Of a stretch of DNA of 17,415 bases, positions 1 through 7,835 are shown piece by piece. Positions within the stretch are counted from its first letter, which is position 1; every line of letters starts with the position of its first letter. Below the pieces are notes generated by a model, which saw nothing but the letters and a program-made list of their open reading frames with translations, had not been told where the DNA came from and made no database searches. Origin of the DNA: Gammaproteobacteria bacterium (lineage in GTDB: Bacteria; Pseudomonadota; Gammaproteobacteria; Steroidobacterales; Woeseiaceae); the NCBI GenBank assembly GCA_029881015.1, contig JAOUNK010000025.1, positions 1 through 17,415 of the forward strand, in the 5' to 3' direction. The translations under genes and the position numbers were made by a program.

Positions 1-1373
1 ACGGATTCCGCTACCTTGCGGAATTCTTCTTCGTCCTCGGGCCTGTCCTTCTCGATGTCGACGGGGGCCGGCATCGTCAGCCGGATCAGTTGTTGCTCGA
101 GCCGATCCTCAACCCGCAGCAACGTCGACGCGATGTCGAGGATGATGTGGTCATTCGCGACACCGCCCAGTTCAACGACGGACTTCAGGCGATCGATTTC
201 ACCGTCGATGTCGCCGCGCAGTTCGCCGAGCCCGAGCACGCCGAGCGTATCGCTGATCTTTTTCAGTAATTCGAGCTGCGGCACGAGCTCCGACGACTTG
301 TTCATCCCCGTGCGAACGAAGATATCGAGCACGTCCTTGACGCGGCCGAGGTCCTCGCGAATCGCGGAACCAACGGTTTCCATGAGCTTTGCGCTTGGCG
401 CCGACAATGCCTCGCGCGCGCTTTCGACCTGCTCATCCCCCGGCAGGAGTTCCGCCAGGTTGAAGGCCGCACGGATTTCGCTGATGCGTTCCCCGGCCTG
501 CGACGAGCGTGCGACATAGTAGAGGAGGTTGTTCAGCAAATCGTCAATCGGGTGCCTCTCGTAGGCGAGCAGGCCCTCATCGATGACGTACTTGAGTTGC
601 CGGTCAGCCTGACCGAGCAGGCGCTTCAGCGCCACGGACGTTTCGAGTCCGCCATTCTGCAAAGACTCGAGCACGCCGCCGACGACCCACCAGAGCTGGT
701 ACATGTCGTCACGCGTCGCCGAGTTTTCGAGCGCCGCCGCGACCATGGTCAGCGCTTCAAGATGACGTTTACTTTCGCCGCCTTTGATCCAGCCAAGCAG
801 TGCCAGCTGGAATTTCGGGCGCAGTCTCTTCGCCACCACGACCGGGTCTTCGCCGGTGCCCTCGCGTGCGCTTGCCTTGTCCTTGGAACGCGTCGGCGAG
901 AGGTTGAGCAGCAGCAACGTCCCTTCGGACAGCAGCGGCTGGCCGCGCGCCGCGCGCAAATCGTTGAGCATGGGCAACAGCACGAGCGCGATATCCCGGC
1001 CGCCGCCGAGAATGCGTTCGATGTAGATTGGCAGCTGCACCATCGAACGCGTGAGCGCGTCCAGTCCATCCTCGCGTCCCTTGCCGGATCGCAGGGCGGA
1101 CAGGAACTTGCAGGTAAGCTCCATTTCCTCGACAAGCAAGGCGGCGCCGTAGGTTTCGGTGATGCGCAATGCGCCGACGGCCTGGTGTAACAACTCGCCG
1201 GCACGCGTGAGTGCGGCCGTCCCGCCGCGGCCATCAACGCAATCCTCGAGCGCCAGGTGCGCATTGCGAATGGTCTCCATGAGCTCGGTGCTGACAATCG
1301 CCAGCGCGCTGACAGCGCCTTGCGCGCTGTCGTCGCTAATCATGTGCTCATGAATGCCTGTATCGCCCGTCAT
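1..1373 (-). CDS. chpA: ChpA N-terminal part, pilus chemosensory histidine kinase (partial)
   Basis: An open frame of 457 codons runs from an ATG at 1373 off the left edge without a stop. The family is a very large hybrid kinase (CheA-like) of the Pil-Chp system, which receives signals from PilJ through PilI and phosphorylates PilG and PilH. Only the helical N-terminal region is present. It holds a degenerate Hpt-like helix bundle (about residues 55-90, with LLHQAVGALR at 61-70 and GAALLVEEME at 76-85) of the kind shared by ChpA and FimL. No catalytic kinase, CheW-like or receiver domain is inside the window. It lies 40 bases after pilJ in the same direction. An in-frame ATG at 1343 is an alternative start, and neither start has a strong ribosome binding site. 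A free-standing FimL-like protein cannot be excluded from this fragment, but the position after pilJ favours ChpA. Confidence 0.82.
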   Translation of the reverse strand, partial: MTGDTGIHEHMISDDSAQGAVSALAIVSTELMETIRNAHLALEDCVDGRGGTAALTRAGELLHQAVGALRITETYGAALLVEEMELTCKFLSALRSGKGREDGLDALTRSMVQLPIYIERILGGGRDIALVLLPMLNDLRAARGQPLLSEGTLLLLNLSPTRSKDKASAREGTGEDPVVVAKRLRPKFQLALLGWIKGGESKRHLEALTMVAAALENSATRDDMYQLWWVVGGVLESLQNGGLETSVALKRLLGQADRQLKYVIDEGLLAYERHPIDDLLNNLLYYVARSSQAGERISEIRAAFNLAELLPGDEQVESAREALSAPSAKLMETVGSAIREDLGRVKDVLDIFVRTGMNKSSELVPQLELLKKISDTLGVLGLGELRGDIDGEIDRLKSVVELGGVANDHIILDIASTLLRVEDRLEQQLIRLTMPAPVDIEKDRPEDEEEFRKVAES

Positions 1374-1413
1374 CTGGTCGTCCGTGTTGCTCGCGAATGC
1401 AGCCCGGCGGGCC

Positions 1414-3402
1414 TTATCCTGCTTTCACCTGCGCAGGTGCCTGCGGTGGCGCCGCGTTGGATGATGTGCGCGTCAATGCGCTTGTTTGCATCATGTCTGC
1501 GGGCAGCGCGAATCCCTCGACAGTCTTCCTGAGCTGCGTCGCAAGTTCGGAGAGCTTTGCAATGGAAGCGGCCGTAGCGGACGTCGCCCTGCCCGTCTGG
1601 TCGCCGATTTCCCGCAGGCGCGTCGTGCGCCGCGTGACATCGGCCGCTGAACCGGCCTGCTGCCGGGCCGAGCTCGAAATGTTCTGCACGAGGCTCGCAA
1701 TCTGGTTCGACACCTGCTCGATCTCATCGAGCGCGGCACCGGCGTTCTCAGCGAGCAGCGCACCGCCGACCACGTCGGTCGTGCTGCGTTCCATCGAGAC
1801 AACGGCTTCATTGGTGTCGGCCTGGATCGTCCGAACCAGCACTTCGATCTGCTTGGTCGCGTTCGTCGAGCGCTCGGCGAGACGCTGCACTTCGTCGGCG
1901 ACGACCGCGAACCCGCGTCCGGCTTCACCGGCCATCGATGCCTGGATCGATGCGTTCAACGCGAGGATGTTGGTTTGCTCCGCAATGTCGTTGATCAGTT
2001 CGACAATGTTGCCGATCTCCTGCGAGCTCTCACCCAGGCGCTTGATGCGCTTCGAGGTCTCCTGGATCGTCTCGCGAATCGCGTTCATGCCGTCAATGGT
2101 GCGGCGTACGGCCTCACCGCCCTTGTGCGCCACTTCCACCGAGTGGCGCGCCACGTCAGACGAGCGCTCCGCGTTGCCGGACACTTCTTCGATGGACGCG
2201 GCCATCGACACGATCGATTCCGTTGCCGCGTTGATTTCCTTTGCCTGGTTGTCGGCGGCCTTGGCGAGGTGCGCAGCCGTGTTTTCCGTTTGCTTGGTTG
2301 CCATGTCGACCATGAGTGCGGTCTCGTTGACCGTCGCAACAAGCTTGCGCAGCTCCTCGATGGCGAAATTGAAGGAATCGGCGATAGTGCCGGTGATGTC
2401 CTCGGTCACCGTGGCCTCGACCGTGAGGTCGCCGTCGGCGAGGCTGCCCATCTCATCGAGCAGGCGCAAAATGGCCTGCTGATTGCGCTCGTTCTGTTCC
2501 GCCTGTTCGCGCGCAGCTCGCTCGAATACAGCACTCCTGTTGTGAATTGCCTGCAGACCCAAAACCATCAGCAACGCGAGCGCCACCAGCCCGATCGGGA
2601 TCCAGGGGGTATTGAGCGTGCCGGGCAGCATGCCGCCGTCGGTCGACCCGAAGGCAGACCCAAGCAACTGGTCGGCGCTCGCCGCCAATGCCGCCTGCAC
2701 GGTGCCGAGGTCGCCGATCCGCCCAGCGGCGGTACCGAGCGCCGCCGACTGTTGTTCGAGACTTTCGATATTGGCCAGCAGGGGTACCAGCACCGCCTCG
2801 CGCGACTCGGCACTTAACGGCCTGATGTCGAGATCGGTCGGAGCACCGGCCAGTCCGTTCGCGACATTGCGCAGGAAGGTGACGTCGGCCGCAATCCGGT
2901 TCGCCGCATTTTCGCCACCGGACGGCAACGCCGCGGCAACCCGGCGAATACGATCCGCGCGCTGCTGGAACTCTTGCAGGATGGCCGTCGCACCGGACCG
3001 ATCGAGCAAGCCGTTGGACCCGTCGAGAATGGTTTGCGCTTCCGTGCCGGCCCTGGCCGCTGCCGCAGTCACGGCCTCGACGTCGGCCCGCTTGGCGAGA
3101 ATCGCGGATGCCTGCGATTCGAGCTGCTGCCAGTCCGCGGACCGGCCCAGCGCTGCGCCCCGCCGCAGCGCAGCGACTTTGCGGATACTCGCGTCCAACG
3201 CGTCGAACGCACTCTCTTCACCATCGATTGCACGGGCGGCTTGCGACGGTATTGCCTGTGACAGCGCGGCGAGCTCGGGCGCCGACGAACTCCCACCGGC
3301 GTTTGCCTGCAGGTAAATTAGCGCGGCGGCGAGAAGCAACAGCAACGCGGCCAGCCCGGCAATAATCTTGAATTTGGACGCTTCGTTAGTTTTTTTGGCC
3401 AT
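1414..3402 (-). CDS. pilJ: PilJ, type IV pilus methyl-accepting chemotaxis protein
   Basis: This 662-residue protein is the transmembrane receptor of the Pil-Chp pathway in the inner membrane. A first membrane segment lies at about residues 12-31, followed by an alanine-rich, helical periplasmic domain. A second segment is at about 267-284, then a HAMP-like linker (about 310-360). The cytoplasmic coiled coil has its signalling hairpin at about 463-512: the motif INDIAEQTNILALNASIQAS is followed by AGEAGRGFAVVADEV. These match the conserved MCP hairpin tip, with the PilJ-like variant ASIQASMAGE in place of the usual AAIEAARAGE. The length is close to the 682 residues of the P. aeruginosa protein. 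The start is preceded by GAAGAG. It is the fourth gene of the operon, 15 bases after pilI. Confidence 0.95.
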   Translation of the reverse strand: MAKKTNEASKFKIIAGLAALLLLLAAALIYLQANAGGSSSAPELAALSQAIPSQAARAIDGEESAFDALDASIRKVAALRRGAALGRSADWQQLESQASAILAKRADVEAVTAAAARAGTEAQTILDGSNGLLDRSGATAILQEFQQRADRIRRVAAALPSGGENAANRIAADVTFLRNVANGLAGAPTDLDIRPLSAESREAVLVPLLANIESLEQQSAALGTAAGRIGDLGTVQAALAASADQLLGSAFGSTDGGMLPGTLNTPWIPIGLVALALLMVLGLQAIHNRSAVFERAAREQAEQNERNQQAILRLLDEMGSLADGDLTVEATVTEDITGTIADSFNFAIEELRKLVATVNETALMVDMATKQTENTAAHLAKAADNQAKEINAATESIVSMAASIEEVSGNAERSSDVARHSVEVAHKGGEAVRRTIDGMNAIRETIQETSKRIKRLGESSQEIGNIVELINDIAEQTNILALNASIQASMAGEAGRGFAVVADEVQRLAERSTNATKQIEVLVRTIQADTNEAVVSMERSTTDVVGGALLAENAGAALDEIEQVSNQIASLVQNISSSARQQAGSAADVTRRTTRLREIGDQTGRATSATAASIAKLSELATQLRKTVEGFALPADMMQTSALTRTSSNAAPPQAPAQVKAG

Positions 3403-3417
3403 AACTCTTCAGACCTT

Positions 3418-3981
3418 CTATTCCGCAGCTGCCTGCAGAAACATGTTGCTTTCGACCAGGTCGAATATGTTGAAAACGGGCCAGGACTCATTGCCCCGTC
3501 GGTAACTCCCGCTCAGGAAACGATCGCAGCGAACAATGGTCTCTGCGACATCGTTTGTGAATTCGTGATCCATGAAGCGACGGAAGCCAAGGACTTCGTC
3601 AACGACGAGGCCAGCCGGTACTTCGCGGTGGTTAACCGAGATCACGCGTGTGCTGCGGCGCAGTGTCGTTCTGCCGCTGCCGAGCAGCAGCTTGACATCG
3701 ACGAGCGGCAGCAGGTGACCACGCAGGTTGGCGATGCCAAGCAGCCAGCGGTTCGCGCCCGGCACCCTGGTCACGGCATCGGGAAGCATCAACACCTCAC
3801 GGACCTGCTCGCGGCTCGCAACGAACTGTTCCTCGCCGATGCGAAAACCGACGCCAACCCATTCGGCCGGGCCGGAGCCCGCGCCCTGGCCCGCGTGCAC
3901 GGCACGACTGCGCCGCTCGATCTCCTTGAGCAACTCAAACGGTTGCTCGACCAACGCCGCAAGAGGAGCGGAGCCGCTCAT
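3418..3981 (-). CDS. pilI: PilI, CheW-like adaptor of the pilus chemosensory system
   Basis: This 187-residue cytoplasmic adaptor is expected to couple the receptor PilJ to the kinase ChpA. A CheW domain spans about residues 40-178. The family pattern is visible: FRIGEEQF (46-53), the strand-loop segment VPGANRWLLGIANLRGHLLPLVDV (73-96, mid-part LLGIANLRG), and VVDEVLGFR (126-134). The first 40 residues form a short helical leader rich in charged residues. Its ATG lies one base past the stop codon of pilH, so translational coupling with the response regulator is likely. A PilI rather than ChpC or CheW assignment rests on position between pilH and pilJ. Confidence 0.93.
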   Translation of the reverse strand: MSGSAPLAALVEQPFELLKEIERRSRAVHAGQGAGSGPAEWVGVGFRIGEEQFVASREQVREVLMLPDAVTRVPGANRWLLGIANLRGHLLPLVDVKLLLGSGRTTLRRSTRVISVNHREVPAGLVVDEVLGFRRFMDHEFTNDVAETIVRCDRFLSGSYRRGNESWPVFNIFDLVESNMFLQAAAE

Positions 3982-3982
3982 C

Positions 3983-4348
3983 CTAGGCGGCCATCACCGA
4001 GTTGATCTTTGCCACCAGCTCTTTTTCGGCGACAGGTTTAACGAGATATTCGACCGCGCCCTGGCGCATGCCCCAGATCTTGTCGGTCTTCTGGTCCTTG
4101 GTGGTAATCATGATGACCGGGATCGATGCGGTCGCCGGATCCCTGGTCAGTCTGCGCGTTGCCTGGAACCCGTTCATGCCCGGCATGACGACATCCATGA
4201 GTATGCAATCCGGACGTGCTGTCAAAGCCTGCCGAATGCCCTCCTCACCGCTGTCGGCGACGAGCGTGTGGAAACCAGCCTTCTCCAGCATGCTCTGGAA
4301 CAGGTGCAGCTCGGTCGGTGAATCATCAATGATGAGAACTACTGCCAT
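3983..4348 (-). CDS. pilH: PilH, single-domain response regulator
   Basis: This CheY-like receiver of 121 residues has no output domain. In P. aeruginosa, PilH is phosphorylated by ChpA and has been linked to pilus retraction and to damping of PilG signalling. Receiver residues are all present: the acidic pair D8-D9, phosphoacceptor D52 in MDVVMPGMNG, T82/T83 in ITTKD, and K104 in YLVKP. It begins 11 bases after the stop of pilG and ends one base before the pilI start. Telling PilH from PilG rests on sequence as well as order: this one has the MDVVMPGMNGFQATRRLTRD segment seen in PilH, while the upstream gene has the PilG segment. Confidence 0.92.
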   Translation of the reverse strand: MAVVLIIDDSPTELHLFQSMLEKAGFHTLVADSGEEGIRQALTARPDCILMDVVMPGMNGFQATRRLTRDPATASIPVIMITTKDQKTDKIWGMRQGAVEYLVKPVAEKELVAKINSVMAA

Positions 4349-4359
4349 CCTAAGAGTCC

Positions 4360-4752
4360 TTAATTGATCTGGTTGGAGATTGCGCCGAGCAGTTCGTCTT
4401 TCGTGAACGGCTTGGTGAGATACTGTTCCGATCCCACGATACGACCGCGCGCGCGATCGAACAGGCCGTCTTTCGACGACAGCATGATGACCGGCGTCTT
4501 CTTGAAGGTCTTGTTGTGCTTGATGAGCGAGCAGGTTTCATAGCCGTCCAGGCGCGGCATCATGATATCGACGAAGATCAGATCCGGCTGGTGATCCGCG
4601 ATTTTCGAGAGCGCATCGAAACCGTCTATGGCCGTAAACACCTGGCACCCCTCCTTGGAGAGCAGCGTTTCGGCGGTTCGGCGAATGGTTTTACTGTCGT
4701 CTATTACAAGAATCTTGAGCCCATTTAAGGACCTGGACGCGTTACTGGACAC
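4360..4752 (-). CDS. pilG: PilG, single-domain response regulator
   Basis: This CheY-like receiver of 130 residues is the first gene of the pil-chp operon. PilG promotes pilus extension and cAMP production in P. aeruginosa. The conserved sites are D18-D19, D62 in VDIMMPRLDGY, S92/S93 in MLSSKDGLFD and K114 in YLTKPF. The run KTIRRTAETLLSKEGC is close to the P. aeruginosa protein. The chosen start is GTG at 4752, because no ATG is available before the first receiver strand. Upstream is a 159-base divergent gap to gshB. I could not pick out a convincing -35/-10 pair for this gene there. Confidence 0.94.
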   Translation of the reverse strand: MSSNASRSLNGLKILVIDDSKTIRRTAETLLSKEGCQVFTAIDGFDALSKIADHQPDLIFVDIMMPRLDGYETCSLIKHNKTFKKTPVIMLSSKDGLFDRARGRIVGSEQYLTKPFTKDELLGAISNQIN

Positions 4753-4866
4753 CGAATTACCCCACGTTTAAAACCGACTTTTACCATATTGACATAACTC
4801 CCGCTACGACGCCCACCACGATGCTCAAAATCTCGTGAATTCGGGCGCTTACGCGCGATTTCGCTG

Positions 4867-4872
4867 TATAGT
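4867..4872 (+). promoter_or_regulatory. Possible -10 element for gshB operon
   Basis: TATAGT lies 39 bases before the gshB ATG in the divergent gap, a sensible place for a sigma-70 start. No good -35 hexamer is found 16-18 bases upstream, so the call rests on the -10 match alone. The gap (4753-4911) must also hold the pilG promoter on the other strand, which I could not locate with confidence. Confidence 0.35.
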
Positions 4873-4911
4873 GGGCCGCCCCTGGACAGAACCACGGAAT
4901 ATCGGCGAGAG

Positions 4912-5865
4912 ATGGCAGAAGAATCCCTGAAAATCGGCATCGTAATGGACCCGATTGACTCGATAACCCCCTACAAAGACTCGTCGCTTGCCATGTTGCT
5001 GGAAGCCGAGCGTCGCAACGCCGAAATTCACTACTTCGAGCAGAAGGATCTCAGGTTGCTGTCGGGCAAGGCGCTGGGACAGTCCACACTTTTGCATGTT
5101 CGGGACGAGAACGAGGACTGGTATGAGTTTGGCGACCGGCAGGAGGTCGAACTCGGTAGCCTGGATGCGATCCTGATGCGCAAGGATCCGCCGTTTGACA
5201 TGGAATATGTCTATACGACCTACATTCTCGACCGTGCAGAGGACGACGGCGCGCTCATCGTCAACGCACCGCAGGCGCTGCGCAACATGAACGAAAAGGC
5301 TTACACGGCCTGGTTTCCGGAGTGCACCCCGACAACCCTGATTACCCGTTCGATGGACGAGATGAAGGCCTTCCTGGCCGAGCACGGTCACGTGGTGGCC
5401 AAACCGCTGGACGGCATGGGCGGCCGCTCGATCTTCGTCGTGCAGAAAGGCGACAAGAACGCCAACGTCATTTTCGAAACGCTGACCGACTACGGCAGGT
5501 ACTTCGCGATGGCCCAGGTCTATGTTCCCGAAATCACGGCCGGTGACAAGCGTATCCTGCTCATTGAAGGCGAACCGGTTCCCTACGCCCTCGCGCGCAT
5601 CCCGACCGGCGACGACAATCGCGGCAACATGGTGGCCGGCGCGGTTGCCCGGGGACAGGAGATGTCGAAACGTGACCACGAAATCTGCGCACGGGTCGGG
5701 CCGGCCCTGCGTGACGCCGGCGTGCTGTTCGCGGGCATCGATGTGATCGGCGACTACCTCACCGAGGTCAATGTCACGAGCCCGACAGGCATCCGCGAGC
5801 TCGACAAGCAGTTCGACCTGAATATTGCGGGCCGCTTGTTCGATGCCATCGAAAACAAGACGTAG
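4912..5865 (+). CDS. gshB: Glutathione synthetase
   Basis: This 317-residue cytoplasmic enzyme performs the second step of glutathione synthesis, joining gamma-glutamylcysteine to glycine with ATP. It is an ATP-grasp protein of the usual prokaryotic GshB length. Recognisable blocks are the N-terminal IGIVMDPIDSI (8-18), the ATP-grasp segment VAKPLDGMGGRSIF (162-175), GDKRILLIEGEPVPYALARI (211-230), and the metal and substrate block TEVNVTSPTGIRE (284-296). The start has a GAGAG stretch a few bases upstream. It is the first gene of a six-gene plus-strand run and is divergent from pilG, the same arrangement as in Pseudomonas. Confidence 0.98.
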   Translation: MAEESLKIGIVMDPIDSITPYKDSSLAMLLEAERRNAEIHYFEQKDLRLLSGKALGQSTLLHVRDENEDWYEFGDRQEVELGSLDAILMRKDPPFDMEYVYTTYILDRAEDDGALIVNAPQALRNMNEKAYTAWFPECTPTTLITRSMDEMKAFLAEHGHVVAKPLDGMGGRSIFVVQKGDKNANVIFETLTDYGRYFAMAQVYVPEITAGDKRILLIEGEPVPYALARIPTGDDNRGNMVAGAVARGQEMSKRDHEICARVGPALRDAGVLFAGIDVIGDYLTEVNVTSPTGIRELDKQFDLNIAGRLFDAIENKT

Positions 5866-5869
5866 ATCC

Positions 5870-5885
5870 TTGTTTATGTAAACAA
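5870..5885. repeat. Palindromic site TTGTTTA-TG-TAAACAA before the TonB gene
   Basis: Two perfect seven-base arms are separated by two bases. The site sits five bases after the gshB stop and 23 bases before the downstream ATG. It could bind a dimeric regulator or fold as a small RNA hairpin. It does not match the Fur box. No T-tract follows, so it is not a conventional terminator. Confidence 0.5.
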
Positions 5886-5908
5886 AATGACGGAACATTC
5901 GCGCGCAT

Positions 5909-6814
5909 ATGGCGAACCCAGTAGTCACCGTCGACCCCCTTGACGAGCTTCGGCTCATGGCACCCGTCGTGCCCGACCGGCTGCCCGCCATGCTGTTCCT
6001 GGCCGCTCTCGTCCACGGTATCCTCATCATCGGCGTCACCTTCAACGCGGCCCTGACCGACCCGTTTGCCGAGGCGATATCGCTGGAGGTCACGATTGTC
6101 GCGGCGCCGGATCAGCAGATCGATCGCCCCGACGAAGCGGCATACCTTGCGCAGGCCAGCCAGAAGGGTAGCGGCAATATCACCGACCAGATCCGGCCGT
6201 CCGCCGCCCTCGAGAGCGCCATTCCCGCCGACAACCAGGGTGCCGCGGACGGTAACGCGCTCGACGATGCCAGGGCCCACGACCGGTCGGCCGACGAGGT
6301 CATCGCCAGCGAGAATGCGAGCGACCGGCAGGTGCCGATCGATCCTCGCACCGATCCGCAGGCAGCGGACAGTGTCGCGATCGCGATGGAGGCAGGCAAC
6401 GAACTCACCCTGCCCCTGCCCCAGGAAGACAAAGCGAGCTTTCTTCTGACGGATGACGATCCGCAACAACTCATTATTTCTGCCGACACGCGCGAGTCCG
6501 CTGCCGCGGCGTATCTCGACGCCTGGAAGCGCCGCATCGAGGCCGTGGGCGCCGCCTACCTCCCGGAACTCGGTCCGCTGGATAACCTGACCGGCAGCCC
6601 GACGCTGCTGGTACGCGTCAATGAAGACGGCGAATTGATCGACGCGACCGTGAGCCGGTCAAGCGGTTCCACCGTGCTGGATCTAGCTTCCGTCGATATC
6701 ATCCAGCGCGCATCGCCGTTCGATGAGTTTCCCTCAGCGATGGCCGATGAGTACGATACGGTCGCTTTTGAGTACAAATTCCTGTTCACGGAGCAACTTG
6801 TACAAGGCGACTGA
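5909..6814 (+). CDS. tonB3: TonB3-like energy transducer
   Basis: This 301-residue inner-membrane protein has a short cytoplasmic leader, one membrane segment at about 27-48, a long periplasmic linker and a TonB/TolA-type C-terminal domain at about 200-297 (for example YLDAWKRRIEAVG at 202-214, LVRVNEDGELIDATVSRSSG at 234-253, and IIQRASPFDEFP at 264-275). Position between gshB and yqgE matches P. aeruginosa TonB3, reported to be needed for twitching and pilus assembly rather than iron uptake. The segment AYLAQASQKGSG (79-90) also looks TonB3-like. The linker is rich in Asp, Ala and Glu and lacks the Pro-Glu/Pro-Lys repeats of classical TonB. ATG 5909 has only a weak ribosome binding site; an ATG at codon 17 would still keep the membrane segment. 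Confidence 0.83.
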   Translation: MANPVVTVDPLDELRLMAPVVPDRLPAMLFLAALVHGILIIGVTFNAALTDPFAEAISLEVTIVAAPDQQIDRPDEAAYLAQASQKGSGNITDQIRPSAALESAIPADNQGAADGNALDDARAHDRSADEVIASENASDRQVPIDPRTDPQAADSVAIAMEAGNELTLPLPQEDKASFLLTDDDPQQLIISADTRESAAAAYLDAWKRRIEAVGAAYLPELGPLDNLTGSPTLLVRVNEDGELIDATVSRSSGSTVLDLASVDIIQRASPFDEFPSAMADEYDTVAFEYKFLFTEQLVQGD

Positions 6815-6832
6815 TGGGCAGATACTGTCTGT

Positions 6833-7396
6833 ATGCAAACGGACAGTTCGCTGACAAATCAACTACTTATCGCAATGCCGGGCATGCTGGACCCGAATTT
6901 CAGCACGACGGTTACCCTCATCTGTGAACATAACGACGAAGGTGCCCTCGGCATTATCATCAATCGACCAACGACCCTGAAGCTCGGCGGCCTGTTCGAG
7001 CAGCTTGCCGTTAGTGACCCCGACCCGGGCGCGGCCGGTCGCCCGGTGCTTGCGGGCGGGCCGGTTGGTATCGAGCGGGGCTTTGTCCTGCATGGGCCGG
7101 AGCACAGCTATGAGAACACGCTGGCGGTGTCCGACGACATCCGCCTGACGCTGTCGCGGGACATTATCGATGCGTTGGCCGCCGGTGCAGGTCCACACCG
7201 GACGCTCGTGGCGCTTGGCTATGCCGGCTGGGAAGCCGGGCAACTCGAAGAAGAAATGCTCGCAACTTCCTGGCTGAACGTTCCCGCGACCCCCGAAATC
7301 GTGTTCGACATCCCGTTTGCGGACCGCTGGGACTCGGCGGCACGGTCGCTGGGCATCGATATCGCCGTCATGTCACCGGACGCCGGACACGCCTGA
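6833..7396 (+). CDS. yqgE: YqgE/AlgH family protein
   Basis: This 187-residue member of the UPF0301 (YqgE/AlgH) family has no firmly known biochemical role. Family marks are the start LLIAMPGMLDPNFSTTVTLI (11-30), GALGIIINRPT (38-48) and VLAGGPVGIERGFVLH (72-87), with the late block TLVALGYAGWEAGQLE. It begins 18 bases after the TonB-like gene and ends one base before the start of ruvX, the usual yqgE-yqgF pairing. In P. aeruginosa the gene is named algH. Confidence 0.95.
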   Translation: MQTDSSLTNQLLIAMPGMLDPNFSTTVTLICEHNDEGALGIIINRPTTLKLGGLFEQLAVSDPDPGAAGRPVLAGGPVGIERGFVLHGPEHSYENTLAVSDDIRLTLSRDIIDALAAGAGPHRTLVALGYAGWEAGQLEEEMLATSWLNVPATPEIVFDIPFADRWDSAARSLGIDIAVMSPDAGHA

Positions 7397-7397
7397 A

Positions 7398-7823
7398 TTG
7401 TCCCACCCCCGCACGATACTCGCGTTTGATTTCGGCCTGCGGCGCATCGGCGTCGCCGTGGGCCAGGACGTAACGGGCTCGGCAAGCCCGCTGGGTGTCA
7501 TCAGGAACCGGGAATCCGGGATCGACCAGGACCGTATCGCCGCATTGATTGCCGAGTGGCGCCCGACGGTCCTCGTGGTCGGCATCCCGGCCCATGCCGA
7601 TGGCTCACCGAGCACGATCCAGGGACCCATCGATGCCTTTATCGGGGCTCTCGGGGCCTACGGGCTGCCGATCGACACAGTGGACGAGCGACACACGTCG
7701 CTGGAGGCCGAAAGGGTTCTCAAGAATGCCCGCGCGGCCGGAACGCGCGGCCGAATCTCGAAAGAGATGATTGATAGCGCCGCGGCCGTATTTATCGCTG
7801 AAAGATATCTCGCCTCCCGGTAG
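7398..7823 (+). CDS. ruvX: RuvX/YqgF, RNase H-fold putative pre-16S rRNA nuclease
   Basis: This 141-residue cytoplasmic protein has an RNase H-like fold and is implicated in maturation of the 5' end of 16S rRNA; it is also annotated as a Holliday junction resolvase. Acidic catalytic positions are visible: D11 in ILAFDFGLRRIGVA, E98 in VDERHTS, and D126 in EMIDSAAA. I chose the TTG at 7398, one base after the yqgE stop, because it gives the normal family length and puts the first strand seven residues in. A longer frame beginning at 7317 would overlap yqgE by 80 bases and is less likely. There is no clear ribosome binding site, so coupling to yqgE is likely. Confidence 0.93.
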   Translation: MSHPRTILAFDFGLRRIGVAVGQDVTGSASPLGVIRNRESGIDQDRIAALIAEWRPTVLVVGIPAHADGSPSTIQGPIDAFIGALGAYGLPIDTVDERHTSLEAERVLKNARAAGTRGRISKEMIDSAAAVFIAERYLASR

Positions 7824-7835
7824 AATTGCGCCCCG

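Noticed and set aside
1397..2482. A 361-codon open frame on the plus strand opposite pilJ
   Set aside because: Antisense to the conserved signalling hairpin of PilJ; no ribosome binding site or family match seen.
4789..4794. TTGACA as a -35 box for gshB
   Set aside because: No acceptable -10 box lies 16-18 bases downstream, and the TATAGT at 4867 is far too distant to pair with it.
5870..5885. Rho-independent terminator after gshB
   Set aside because: The stem is AT-rich and no T-tract follows; the next gene starts 23 bases on in the same direction.
4849..6093. A 414-codon open frame on the minus strand opposite gshB
   Set aside because: It lies antisense to gshB and part of the TonB-like gene, both with clear family motifs, and shows no protein family features.
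7317..7397. A longer RuvX starting inside yqgE
   Set aside because: It would overlap yqgE by 80 bases and add 27 residues not seen in the family; TTG at 7398 gives the normal length.
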